Assembly: GCA_022494885.1 (NCBI GenBank)
Contig: JAGVSM010004213.1
Span: 62,001 to 126,000 of the forward strand
Origin: Micrasema longulum
Lineage: Eukaryota > Arthropoda > Insecta > Trichoptera > Brachycentridae
Length of the DNA stretch: 64,000 nucleotides
Reading direction: 5' to 3'
A program made the translations under genes and the position numbers. Position 1 is the first letter of the stretch. Every line of letters begins with the position of its first letter. The notes below the pieces were generated by a model that was given only the letters and a program-made list of their open reading frames with translations, was not told the origin of the DNA and ran no database searches. Of the stretch, positions 10,681-21,052 are shown piece by piece.

Positions 10681-11399
10681 AATTTAAAAAAAGACGCGTT
10701 ATAAAGTTGTAATATAATTAATAAATAAAAAATATTCGTTTTATATTTCAAATGAATTTGATTATTTATGTGTTGTTGCATAACTTATGCTGAAATTCGG
10801 ATGGATTAGGTAAGTTTCATCATTAATTTTGATCAGTAGGTATGTATAAAATAGTAAGACGATTTATAGTTGATAATACTTTTTGATTATTGAATATGCA
10901 TATTCCATGAATTTTCAACTCAAATTCTTAAACGTAATTAGGGACAAACAATAATTATATGGATATTACACGAAATGTTTTAATTTATTTATTTGTTATA
11001 TCTTCATTTTATTAAATAAGCTCATTATTATTTATTTTTCTATGCAATATTTTCTCTCAAATTTTATGGACATATTATTTACCCATATAACTAGCAAGAA
11101 ACAAAATAAAACAAAATTATGAACATTGGTTTAGTTTTCATTCGAGAAATAAATTATTTATGAATAAAAAATATGTTTCATGAGTCAAAATAAATAAAAA
11201 ACAGTATTTTTCTTCGAAACGTAATATTTTCTTATTCATGTAAAATGGTAGGTTATAAATTCCAGTTAGAAAAACGATTCGACAGAAATGGCATCTGTAA
11301 TATATTAAAAAATATGACAGTTTTTTTTTTTAGCAAAAAACGGTATTTTCGTTTTTACGACTAACCCAAATATAAAAATTTGATTTGTAAATAATTTCC
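10681..11399. other. AT-rich sequence
   Basis: Very AT-rich. A piece at 11345-11372 resembles the tail of SINE-B on the minus strand (ACTAACCCAAATAT). Nothing else was recognised. Confidence 0.4.
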
Positions 11400-11690
11400 T
11401 TATTTATTGATAAATTTAAAAGATTCTAGTTGAAACAGTTCAGTTATATTTAATTGCTTGGTTTGTTTAAAACGTTCTCTAGTTGCAGTTAGATGGAGAA
11501 GGTCATAAACTAACTTTAATATTTCATTTTGTTGTCTTTGTAGTCTGTTAATGCCATTTTGAAATCCTGTTCCCCATAGTAGTTGCATATAAATTTTAGT
11601 TTTTACATAGGCTTCATACATTAGAATTGTTTCCGTTTTTGGAACAAAGTTTTTGATTTTTTTAAAAAAGACTCGATAATGTCGCCATTT
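11400..11690 (-). mobile_element. Jockey/CR1-like LINE fragment, same type as 3928-4613
   Basis: MYEAYVKTKIYMQLLWGTG and INRLQRQQNEILKL align with MYEAYVKSKLSY and IQRQQNKILKL of the copy at 4006. Upstream, after a frameshift, KMATLSSLF matches MASLHSLF. Only about 95 codons remain and the frame stops at 11400. It is older and more decayed than its relative. Confidence 0.62.
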
Positions 11691-11867
11691 TGCTAATTAA
11701 ATTCTGTTCTCTTATTTTCTTAATGCTAAAAAAACGCACATAACACCTAATATAACAGAATTTGTCACAAGAAAACATAAAAAAAATAAAATTTTCTAAG
11801 ATGTCTCATTGGATTCTTATACTTCCTCGTTTTTTCTTATTCGCTTCCGATGGCGCATAATTCACCA

Positions 11868-12170
11868 TAGTTTTTTGTATATAGCAATAAATTTTTACAA
11901 TTCACTTTCTAATGACCTAAAAAATATACAAAACATATACGTACTTAAAAACACCTAAATAAAACAGTTCTTAAAGCCCGTGTGACGAGTGATTTTTTAT
12001 GTTATTTTATCAACTTTTTATTTAAACTATTGTGTTATTATATATAATATTTCCTCATACCAGCACTTTTGCTGATTGGAAATATTTCGGACAGATAAAA
12101 TATGTAATGTCATGTTATACTCGTATGTTATGTTTAAAAACCTTGTATTTTGTCATAAATAAATAAATGA
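11868..12170 (+). mobile_element. LINE 3' end, copy 2 of the 378-921 type
   Basis: This copy shares with 633-921 the run from AGCAATAAATTTTTACAATT through the AACACCTAAATAAAACA stretch and CATACCAGCACTTTTGCTG to the AATAAATAAATG end. The shared in-frame stop in AACACCTAAATA suggests that both derive from one defective master or share an ancestral stop. Only about 20 codons plus the 3' UTR are kept. Confidence 0.67.
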
Positions 12171-12334
12171 TGTAATCTAATCTAAATATTAGTATATTAC
12201 CAGTTAGTATATAGTTAAAACATAGGTTTGCGGAACATCCATGGAGAATACTGCTATGATTTTCAAAACGTTGGCATTGAGTTCTTAAGATATTAACATA
12301 TCACAAATAAAAAACAAAATAAAAACGAAAAAAC

Positions 12335-12790
12335 TTGTTGCAACAGAGGGAAAACATTTCAATAAGGCAATATAGAAGTTTAGGCTTTTACAGGGCTTAT
12401 GACTTATCGTCGGCTGATTTAATTGGCCACGTACACACACTGTGTAACATTCACCATTCTGCCTATGTTCAAACATCCACATTTCCTCAACTCTACGATC
12501 TGTCAACTTTCGCAAAGTAAAAAAGCTGAAACCTTTATAACGTGGGTTAGAGTCATCCCGGTTCATCTACTAGGCAACGCCTGAAACGAATTTTCCAATT
12601 TTTATACCAGTTAGTTTAATCAACAATTTTTGTCCAAAAATACAGTCAGGTCATAAGCCTTGTAAATGCTTAGACTTCCATATTCCCTTCTCGAAATGTT
12701 TTCCCTCTCTGTTGCAACAAATTAAGATCAAAATAACTTTCTAGCGAAGAAATCCAGCTTGTCTACAAACAATTGGACATCCGTTGTTAA
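12335..12790. mobile_element. IR-A element, near complete
   Basis: The arms at 12335-12410 and 12645-12722 are inverted copies. The left starts TTGTTGCAACAGAGGGAAAA and runs to ACAGGGCTTATGAC. The right ends TTTTCCCTCTCTGTTGCAAC. A further right arm to 12790 carries AAATCCAGCTTGTCTAC and a worn GGACATCCGTTGTTAA end. The centre has the palindromic TTACACAGTGTG-type box. No open frame encodes a transposase. Confidence 0.7.
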
Positions 12791-12966
12791 AAATGAGCTC
12801 GTTTAGAGTGGGAATAATGGAAGTATGTGAGGTCTTTAAGGAAAGATAGAGTGGTGAAGTGTCATATTGATCCTGTCAACCTATTCCTGCAGGGAAACGG
12901 CGGAATATCCTGTTGTTGTTTGCACGTGAAATCGTATTTGAGTTTGTTGTGGAAATAAAATTTAGA

Positions 12967-13060
12967 ATCGTGTTGTGGTCCCTTGGTAGTGTCTCCGACA
13001 CCAGATCAGGGGTCCGAGATTACCACAACTGGATCTCTAGTATCAAGTACATTTATGTAC
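12967..13060 (+). mobile_element. SINE-B fragment
   Basis: TCGTGTTGTGGTCCCTTGGT and GGGGTCCGAGATTACCACAA match the head of family B. The B box is mutated (CGAGATTACCAC) and the body is lost. Confidence 0.5.
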
Positions 13061-14267
13061 GACTAACTTCATTTGTAATATAATTTATTTGGGTCTAAAT
13101 TATCAATCAAAAATGACTTGGTATGATAATCAATAGCTTATAAAAGAATACGTTTGACTGAGTGTTTGAAAGTTGAAGAAGCTATAAAAGTAAGGATCCA
13201 TCCATTCTGCTTTCTTTAACCAGAGTTAGGCGTTTTGGTTATTTAAAAGGAGTAGCAGTAGCAGTTACTATTTCAAAAATTTAAGCGTTTTTAAAGAACA
13301 GTTTTGAACGGTGTGGGCAAAAAATTTAGTAGACGCAATTTCAGGAACGTTTGCATAAAAGATAATAAAACTGTTACTTGTATGAGCAACGCTACTCCAA
13401 ACCGTTATTTGTATGTAAAACGTTTTCATGTACCCTGACTAGTTTTTCATTTTCATTAGGGGGGTTTGACCACGGTTTGCCACATTGCTCCGAAATGAAA
13501 AACAGTTTTACACACCGGACTCATTTTTCGTTTCCATGTGTGGGATTCGTGTTTTTAGAAACAGTTTAATTTAATATTCTGACTAGTTTTTCTCTACTGC
13601 AACAGTTAGACTGTTTTGAAACAAAAGTTATTTTTTTGTAAAACTATTTTAGCTGTTTCAGAAGAATAACTGTTTTAAATCGTATAATTTTTTTGATTAC
13701 CTCAGGTTCTAACAGAAAAATGTAGTTTTTAGAACAGTGGCAGTAATAAAGGGTAGGTTTTTTTTTATCATTTTGTATTCTAACTGTCGGAAGTAGGTAA
13801 TTTTAACGGATCGATTGTAAGATGTATTATAAACAAATTGCGAACGGCTAAATTTATGTATTTAGTGCTGACAAAATTGCAACACGCAGGTGGCGTAGCT
13901 TTCGTCAAAATGCAACTGTAATAACTTCACGTAAATACACTTAAGGCACGAATTTGCATACTACTTGCTCGGCGCTGTTGCGTTTAAACCGTTTAGTTAA
14001 ATCTCTTTACTACCCTTATTAACATGCCTTGGTTAAAATTAACTAGACAAAATGTAACGTGCGTCACATTGTTGTTAAATGTTACCATAAGACTGGAATA
14101 AAAAGTGACGTAACAGCATGCGTCTTTATTTTGGTATTAATATGGCTCTACACTGCAACATGTTATTGTTCCTGGATTAGCACTGTGTAACGTGAATCAT
14201 AATGCATTGTGCCAATTAATTTATGCTTTATTATCTTAGTCCATAAAGCTTTAGTAAAAAACAACAA
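13061..14267. other. Unannotated stretch with a cluster of ACAGTTTT words
   Basis: Between 13290 and 13740 the word ACAGTTTT or its complement recurs about eight times, and CTGACTAGTTTTTC occurs twice about 143 bp apart (13434 and 13577). This suggests an old degenerate duplication. No coding similarity was recognised. Confidence 0.4.
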
Positions 14268-14400
14268 CACGGACTCACGGATCAAAAGTCCAAGGTTCAC
14301 ACCCTGCTCTACCATAATTGGATTCCCATTTTCTAATGGTAATTTATCTACGGCTCATTGAGAATGCCCCCTAAAATTAAAGTATGAACGCAAATATTTA
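14268..14400 (+). mobile_element. SINE-B fragment
   Basis: CGGACTCACGGATCAAAAGT, the B-box region AAGGTTCACACCCTGC and CCATTTTCTAATGGTAAT follow the family order. The 5' end is truncated and the body is diverged. Confidence 0.5.
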
Positions 14401-14451
14401 AATTTTATAAAAATAAATAAATCGCGTAATATTATCAACAAATTTTGAATA

Positions 14452-14622
14452 GGGTTGTGGTCCCGTGGCTAGTGTTGCGGACTCACCGATCAGAAGTCCG
14501 TGGTTCGAATTCCACTCTACCCCAACGTAATTTTCATGTTTGTGAGTGAGTTATTGAAAAGTAGTTATTGTTAGTTACTCGTTGAAAATAGCCACCAAAA
14601 TCAAAATATTTACGTAAATGAT
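14452..14622 (+). mobile_element. tRNA-derived SINE, family B, near full length
   Basis: GGGTTGTGGTCCCGTGGCTA opens the tRNA-like head and TGGTTCGAATTCCACTCTAC is the B box. CTCGTTGAAAATAGCCACCA and AAAATATTTACG follow as in the minus copies at 5090 and 40262. An extra TTGAAAAGTAGTTATTGTTA in the middle distinguishes it. Confidence 0.7.
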
Positions 14623-14694
14623 GAAAACGTGAAATTGTATTAACAATTCTTAATGGAATCCCATTTGAATTATCTAATCATTTATATTTGTACA

Positions 14695-15299
14695 TCTTTA
14701 CATATATAATTCTTCTGTACGTGTGATGTCACTGAACTCCTCCTAAACGGCTTAACCGATTAACGTGCGGTTTTCAGAGAAATATAGATCTTTACGCTGT
14801 GCGTGTTCGTAGATATTTAATCTTTAATCTAATATGTAAAAAAGAAGTAAGGAGCATAAATGTTTTATTCATTGATCTACCAGGGTTGCATTTGAGGAGA
14901 ATGCGTTTACAAAAAAATGAAAAATATTGTTTTTTTTTGTCTATAAAAAAAGTTTGTTTTTGAATGTTTACCAACAAAATTAGTTTTTTGTGAAACTCAA
15001 TCAGATTCTTTCCTTAAATTCCTTATAATTTCTACCCATTTGTTTCTTTCTACTAGATTTTTGAAAATACTAAAATAATATTAAATTCAATACATTTTTT
15101 AAAATCGTATTCCTATATAAGTACACCCCTCTGTTGATATGAAGACGGAGTTTGACGTTTGCAAAAAAAATTATTTATTTTATGTTTTGGATTTCAACCA
15201 TAAACAAGTACCTACCTACTTATCAATGAAATGTCTTTTCCCAAGGTAATAGTAGGCAAGCCGACGTTTGGGCAGGACAATGTCTGTCGGGTCCGCTAG
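14695..15299 (+). mobile_element. Non-autonomous Helitron
   Basis: The 5' end begins TCTTTACATATATAATTC after an A. The 3' end is GTCTGTCGGGTCCGCTAG followed by T. This gives the TC...CTAG ends and A/T target expected of Helitrons. Near the 3' end CCGAC and GTCGG can form the subterminal stem. The 5' part (CTGAACTCCTCCTAAACGGC) and the 3' end are familiar to me from lepidopteran Helitrons. No Rep or helicase frame is present. The centre (14820-15000) is unrelated AT-rich DNA. Confidence 0.68.
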
Positions 15300-15342
15300 T
15301 AAGTTATAAATTGAAATACTTAAAATACTTGGTAAATTTCCA

Positions 15343-15414
15343 CTTATTTATTTGACCAATTTGTCTAAAGATGCCCGTTGTAGGGTGAAAGCGCTAATTG
15401 GTCGACTAAATAAG
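15343..15414 (+). other. Hammerhead-like stem-loop motif 1
   Basis: A 19-bp outer stem (15343-15361 with 15396-15414, two mismatches) encloses CTAAAGA (15365-15371), one T, an inner stem GCCC/GGGT around GTTGTA, then GAAA, GCGC and TA. This is the order of a type I hammerhead (stem I, CUGANGA, stem II, GAAA, stem III, UH). U4 is kept, but G5 of the box is replaced by A and there is an extra base before stem II. It could be a decayed ribozyme or a convergent hairpin. Confidence 0.38.
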
Positions 15415-15795
15415 TAGGATTGAGCCAAGCATTTTTAATTTATAATAAATATACTATTATTATTATCTCGGCAATAAATTTGCAGACCATATCGAATATG
15501 TCGAAAAAATAATAATCTAGAAAACGAGATAGTAATCGCAATATTTCTGGCTAATGCACAATACCTTGTATTATACTATATGAAAATCCTAAAAATTATT
15601 TTTATTCTTTTAAAAGAGAGAATAAATATAATTGGTTTGGGACCCCTGAAAAAATATTTAGAAACAATCAAAATTACTATGTGTATTGGTTTAACACACT
15701 TATTTAGTTGTACATACATAGGAAATACTACTGTCATTACAACAACAACCAATGAACCAAAAAATAATGTGTTTATAAATATATAATATTCATAA
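15415..15795. other. AT-rich sequence without recognised features
   Basis: Both strands have open frames of 70-80 codons because the stretch is AT-rich and stop-poor. Neither resembles a protein I know. Confidence 0.4.
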
Positions 15796-15955
15796 ATTAC
15801 AACAGTAATAGAGTACATTTTACATATTGAAATATAGGCATTGATAGGGCTTATGACATGTCATTGGCTGTTTTAAGTGACCACTTCATTCACAATATTC
15901 ACATTTTGCCTATGTTTGAAAATCCATATTTCTTCGGTTCTTTTATCCGTTGATT
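15796..15955. mobile_element. IR-A half element
   Basis: ATTACAACAGTAATAGAGTA, AGGGCTTATGACATGTCATT and GCCTATGTTTGAAAATCCAT follow the order of the left half of IR-A. The right half is missing. The end runs into a TTGATTTGATTTGATTT tract. Confidence 0.52.
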
Positions 15956-16656
15956 TGTCTTGATTTGATTTGATTTCTTTTTCATCTGATCTTCCATCAT
16001 ATTTTTATATACCCCGCAAAACAGTTCTCGATTCCTGTTTAAACATGCGAAAATCGTGATAACCTCCCAACGGGGTTAAATCAAGAAGGTACAGGTCTGC
16101 AAAGATTTCGATGCACAAAAAATTGTGGAATCCGATTTGTTAATTAGTAAAGAAGATAATATAAAAGTTATCACAGGTGTCGGTATTTTTAATACGGTAT
16201 GAACCCGCAATATGTCGTTAGTACACCTGACTGGGGCTCAGGTAAAAAGAGAACCAAGTCCTTAACGGTCGCATAAATCCTCGCGGGTTGATCGGGGCGG
16301 GACTTGGCCCCCTATTGCCTCGAGTCACGCGACGGAGACATCGAATCACTCTTATTCCGTGGTATTTTGTAATAACGTAATATATTACAACCAACCAACC
16401 CTGTTCCCCGTATTTCTGCAACTTCTGCATTCCAACCCAACTATTTGTTGAAGACAAAAATATACACGTTCTTTGAAACAGCCACAAGAATGACATAGTT
16501 GTACAATTTATAAAATTAATATGTTGGCGAGTGAATTGATTTAAACGGCCGCTTAATTTTTTCGAATTTCGGACTATTTTCAAAGGATTTTTACTTAAAA
16601 GTAGCCATCAAGTACGTAGCACACGAGGATTTTGGATCTATTTCTCACATACGCAT
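15956..16656. other. Unannotated stretch with a GC-rich patch
   Basis: 16225-16350 is far richer in GC than its surroundings (ACCCGCGAGGATTTATGCG on the minus strand) and is likely an unidentified repeat or gene relic. The rest is AT-rich with nothing recognised. Confidence 0.35.
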
Positions 16657-17178
16657 AATTAAACGTAGTTATGCAGAAAGCAGCCAGTTCTCGTCAGGTT
16701 TCAATGAATCTGGCGGTTTTCAGCAAAGAGCATGTTTTGGGTTGTTTTATTAGCCAGACTTTAACAAATCACAAAAAACCTTAAACACAGAATTAAACTA
16801 CCTTTAAAATTTTTGCAACAAATTGATTAAGTGATTTTTTGCAATTAAGTACCCTTATATAAATATATAATAATATGTTAAGTACAAAATGACACAATAT
16901 ATATCAGAGTTTTACTAGGGCTGGCTGTTTTCTCCAAAATGCATACCTTAGGTTGTGTGGTCAGCTAGACTTAAGCAATTGTTAAAACTGGTCAAATACA
17001 TAATTAATTTTTTTGATGTATTATAAAAACAAGAATGTATGCATTACTTATCATTTTTCAAAGTAAAAAACATTTCAACTGTTGTGTAGATTTGATTATT
17101 CACACTTTTCACTCAAGTGCTATTATCTCAGTGTCACTTTTCTATGGTTGGCTGCTTTCTGTGTAACTACGTTCAATT
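16657..17178. mobile_element. Inverted-repeat element with internal direct repeats
   Basis: The arms 16657-16688 (AATTAAACGTAGTTATGCAG and on to AGCAGCCAG) and 17147-17178 are reverse complements with about five differences. Inside, 16713-16770 and 16919-16977 are direct repeats sharing GGC-GTTTTC, CAT-TT-GGTTGT and AGACTT words. The pattern fits a foldback or MITE of about 520 bp with subterminal repeats. No target duplication was identified. Confidence 0.45.
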
Positions 17179-17394
17179 GTTTTCTTCATCCAACCGGACA
17201 CGGAGAAAACACAACCTTTTATAACAGTAGTCACAAGTTTTGTATCGAGATATAAATACTTTATTCCAAAAGAAACTTCAACATCAATAAATGAACATAT
17301 TTTTAAAAATGAAATAAAATAAACTGAAATATTTTTTTTAAAACGTGGTCCAAACGAATTTCTTGAAGAGTAGTTATTTTATTATTTATTTTTT

Positions 17395-17540
17395 GCACCA
17401 CAACAGGCCAGGAGGCCCAATAACAGTGGTAAATTACAGAAAAATCACATTTAATTTTTGTGTTCTCACCGGTAATCCACCCCGGAACCTTTCGTTCGTG
17501 ATTCAAGCCTTAGCCATTAAACTACGGAGGCCGCCACTAG
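17395..17540 (-). mobile_element. tRNA-derived SINE, family D
   Basis: On the minus strand the head CCTCCGTAGTTTAATGGCTA contains a good A box (TAGTTTAATGG). A B-box-like GGTTCCGGGGTGGATTACC, altered by a small insertion, follows. CGGTGAGAACAC and AATGTGATTTTTCTG match the copy at 10520. The 3' part reads CTCCTGGCCTGTTGTGGTGC. Confidence 0.55.
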
Positions 17541-18174
17541 CTTTTTGAATATTTCTACGTCTCTGTTGTGATAGATTCTTTCAGGTATTTCGCTATACCG
17601 CACTCCTTCGCTTGTTTGATTTATTCTTAGTGTTTAAGTAGAATATTTGTTTGTAATTTGGCTTATGTAGTTTCTTATATATAAATACATATAAAATTTT
17701 CAATTATGAACAGGTTTGCGAAAAAAATATTCGAGTTTGACCGCACATGAGTAAATGTCGTTACAGTGTGTATTTGGAGCATCTTTTAATATTTTGTCTT
17801 TTACGAAAAAAAATCCAATATTTTTTGATCGTTAGGGACGTTTTACAATATCGGTATTTTGTCGTATTAACCTAAATAGAGAAAACGACAGTCGCGTGCA
17901 TATTGTTTGAATCGATATTTGCGTAACGAAATAAATGAATGAATTTCTCATTTCCCCAACATTATACTAAATGATTTTTTCTTTACTAACTGTGTACGCA
18001 TAAAAATTCCTTTTTTGCTTTTTTTGGTGAGGTAAAAGAAGTGCTTAACTTCAAATGGTTTTTTTTGTAAAAAAAGGAGATGACGACCTATTTTTTTTTT
18101 CCGATTAGTTGCAATGAAATAATAAATTTAATTTTAAAAAAAAATACGTTGTTGCTTCTTGGTGGTAGGCAGAG
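17541..18174. other. AT-rich sequence without recognised features
   Basis: Homopolymer-rich, with no element ends or coding similarity seen. Confidence 0.4.
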
Positions 18175-18365
18175 GACAAATCACCACCTCACTCTATAAT
18201 TGCAAACATACTTCGTTTTCTTTACATTTATACATCTTGTCATGAACGCACGACGATTATTCCGACTTTTGACAAGTCCCTTTTCAAATAATCGTAAAAA
18301 TTGGTCATGCCATGTTTTTCTCGGTCTTTCTCGATTTCTGCATCCATGAACGTTCGCATGGTATT
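18175..18365 (-). mobile_element. RTE-type LINE fragment, C-terminal
   Basis: Minus strand: DREKHGMTN is followed by DYLKRDLSKVGIIV, and after stops a CINVKE-like segment ends in VLCLPPRS. This follows the order DQ, LK, A+MSRCMNVEEA, SAYP of the copy at 5343. It has several stops and is only about 60 codons long. Confidence 0.55.
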
Positions 18366-18847
18366 TTTTTTTAGCCGAGTTTCCGCTGTCTATTCACTCT
18401 ACATATCTAAACAAACGAGGCACTCCTTGATTGAATGATTTTATTTATTTTATTAATTATTATTGTATGGATTTTCTCCATTCGATGCATTTAAGTTCGT
18501 TAAAATTGAAGATTTTTCATAAGCTGGTAAGATGTCACCTTTTAATCTGTAAATAAGGGTTGAATTAAGTTGAAACTGAAAAAAATTTAAAGGGTGAAAA
18601 CACATAATGGTATAATGAATACCACATGTCAGGGTTGCATGATCCCACGACACTTCTTTGTGTCCCAGGTGACGAATAATAACACTTCATTACAACCCCA
18701 GGATTTAACCGGAACTAAATGTACCTATGGTAAATTGATTCAAAATTGAAAGTATTTTGTACCATCTGTTACTAATGTTTATTCATCTCAATAAAACAAT
18801 TTCATAAAGCAGAATTATATTTGACTGTTATTTAAAATATCGCATAT
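18366..18847. other. AT-rich sequence without recognised features
   Basis: Nothing supportable was seen. The patch at 18600-18720 is slightly more GC-rich but has no open frame I know. Confidence 0.4.
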
Positions 18848-19006
18848 ACGAAAGGCCACATACTTTGGTCACATATTTGAGAAAAATATGCCCTTCTACA
18901 GCTCATAGTGGAAGGGAAGATATAAGGTAGACGGGGAGGGGGGTATAGGACGTAAAGGAACATCAGCACTTAGGAATATTCGGCAGTAGTTTGGAATACC
19001 ACATGT
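18848..19006 (+). mobile_element. LINE C-terminal fragment (YFGHI type)
   Basis: One frame reads RKATYFGHIFEKNM, a stop, then WKGRYKVDGEGGIGRKG and SALRNIRQ. This follows the YFGHIMR, GKIEGKRGPGRRR and WLKNLR order found in insect RTE-related reverse transcriptases. It ends in an ATC microsatellite that also closes the next element. Confidence 0.6.
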
Positions 19007-19009
19007 AGA

Positions 19010-19028
19010 AATCATCATTATCATCATT
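19010..19028. repeat. ATC/GAT microsatellite shared by two LINE ends
   Basis: ATCATCATTATCATCATT. Read on plus it is the tail of the fragment at 18848. Read on minus it is the tail of the fragment at 19028. Confidence 0.7.
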
Positions 19029-19547
19029 CTATATCCGCGCCCTAGATGGAGCATATGGTATCTTCAAAGTACCTCCATGCATCTCTATCGGTTGCCAGCT
19101 CCTGTGCGTCTTCTCAAGCTAGGTTCAATTAGTTAGTTCTGACACAAAATGCCAACAAACAGTCAGCAGTGGACGTTCAGGACGTCGAGAACCTGAGCCT
19201 CGTAAAATATGCAAGCGTGATTAAGGTTCTCAGGAGGCATCCGCAGTATATAGTCCAGCCAACCGTATCGCTTCCGCTTGATGACAGTTGTCACCGGAGT
19301 TTGCTACGTCAGTTCTCTTATTACTTCACACACTCAAGATTCTTCTGAGACTTCTTTCCTCAAAACTAAGTATTTTGCTGTGTTGAGCCCTAGAAAGGTG
19401 CCACGATTCGCATCTATAGAGGAGAATAGCTGTTATGCAGGCGTTATATAGGTGGCATTTGGTATTCACTGAGTAAATATCCGATCTCCAGACAGCCTTT
19501 ATACTGTTGAATGTGGCGTCTGCTACTTTTTGCCGCATTCTAATCAT
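19028..19547 (-). mobile_element. LINE C-terminal fragment (CESWHLSRAQ type)
   Basis: The minus-strand frame from 19547 reads RQKVADATFNSIKAVWRSD, then LYNACITAILLYRCESWHL and FEERSLRRILSV. After frameshifts RYGWLDYILRMPPENLN follows. The 3' UTR ends ATATGCTCCATCTAGGGCG with GAT repeats. The CESW and RSLRRIL motifs mark the end of the RT domain in this LINE type. The copy is 5' truncated. A similar 3' end lies at 59453-59500. Confidence 0.62.
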
Positions 19548-20605
19548 AAAAATGATAGGTACTAAATAATTTAGAGTTCTATTACCATACTTATTACATA
19601 TTTTTGGTACTACTTAACCAACTTTGAAACATTAAAAAAAAAAAACTTTTTATGTGAAAATTGTGAAAAACTATGATATTTAAAAATAAGTACAATTCAT
19701 TCTTATTTAACTTTTGTACTAAAACTGTGTAAAATTTGACAAAATTATTCGAAATACAGAGACATGCGAAGCGTAAAAATTCTCAGACTCCACTTCTAAT
19801 ATTTCTATTTTAGTTCAATTAGTTCACGAACAAAAAAAAGGCAGTCTAATAAAAAATACGTATTGGAAATTTACCAGAGTTAACAATATTTTTATCTTTT
19901 TTATCTGGAAACCTACATGTAACTCAATGATTATTGTTTTACACACAAATATTGGCATGACGTGATAAGAAATTGTTAAAAAGGGTGTTTTGTCATAAAG
20001 ATAAGTTAATTAAGCCAACGGAAATGCGTCACCATTAGGGAAAAAAACGAAATGAAAACAAAACACAATCGTCGCGACGCACCTGTCAGGATGTCGATAT
20101 TACTCAAATGGCTCATCACAGGGCTATAATGATCCCTGCCAATACCTCCTATTAGGTAGGTAACTACTCATTGAAGAGTTATGGAAGGGTGTAGGTAATT
20201 TTAGGAATAGAGCCAGCCAACTAGATTAGGGTTGTCACTGACTTTTACTATCGATAGTTGGTTGACTAAAAATAGTATTTTACTTGTTACTCCTAAATTC
20301 AGTTCATTTTTTAGAAAATAATCTAAAAATGATTCTGAATTAGATAAAAACTGATTAAAATAATCTAATCAGTTTATGATTACTTGACTAGTATCATATT
20401 AGTATCTTAGAGAATCTTCGTATTATATACATAGTTCAGAAAACAGTTCTGAATATGATTCTGAGTGATATTTATTATCCCTAAATATGGTTGGTCCAAA
20501 TCTTGTATATGCAATATGAGTACCTACGTCAATGCTAAATTTTGATATGCGCTAATTGTGATCCAATTACATTATTAGCAAATGCAACAAATAAATCTAT
20601 GTATA
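19548..20605. other. AT-rich sequence without recognised features
   Basis: Between 20280 and 20480 words such as GATTCTGA and AATCTAATC recur in a degenerate way. No coding or element similarity was recognised. Confidence 0.4.
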
Positions 20606-21052
20606 CACGGTTTTTCAGGGTCAGACCTCGAATCTTCATCGGAACGTTCCTCATGGTAAACTTTTTTTAAAATCTGTTTTTATTTCTTAAAAGTCATAAT
20701 TTTTTTTTTCTTTGATCTCAAAATGGAGTAAATCTTTAATTTCTCAGACAAGCATCTCTTCTGCAAACCTTTACCGCTCTCCGACCAAAAAAATGAAATA
20801 AAAAGGTATTTGACCAACGAAGCGATACGCACCAGACGCGGACAAGGGAAGCCGCTGGGTAGGAGAGGGATAGGGGTTTAGAGAGGGAGTGTTTGTCCAA
20901 GAAATTAAGGATTTAATACATTTTGAGATGACAAATAAAAATATTAAAAAAAATTCAATGACTTTTTGGATTTTTTTTATAAGGATTTTTTTTAAAGCTT
21001 ACCATGAAGAATGTTCCTCTAAAGTTTCGCAATCTAGCCTCGAAAAACCGTG
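20606..21052. mobile_element. IR-B foldback element, copy 1
   Basis: The element is almost one long inverted repeat. The outer arms run CACGGTTTTTCAGGGTCAGA to TTCCTCATGGTAAAC on the left, with the mirrored right arm ending GAAAAACCGTG. The arms continue through AAATCTTTAATTTCTCAGAC opposite its complement and CTCTCC-rich boxes. A GC-rich centre (CAGACGCGGACAAGGGAAG) forms the turn. TATA flanks both ends, a likely target duplication. There is no coding capacity. A second copy is at 50122-50510. Confidence 0.68.

Noticed and set aside
15576..15818. Paired open frames on both strands
   Set aside because: Stop-poor AT-rich DNA gives frames in both directions. There is no recognised motif.
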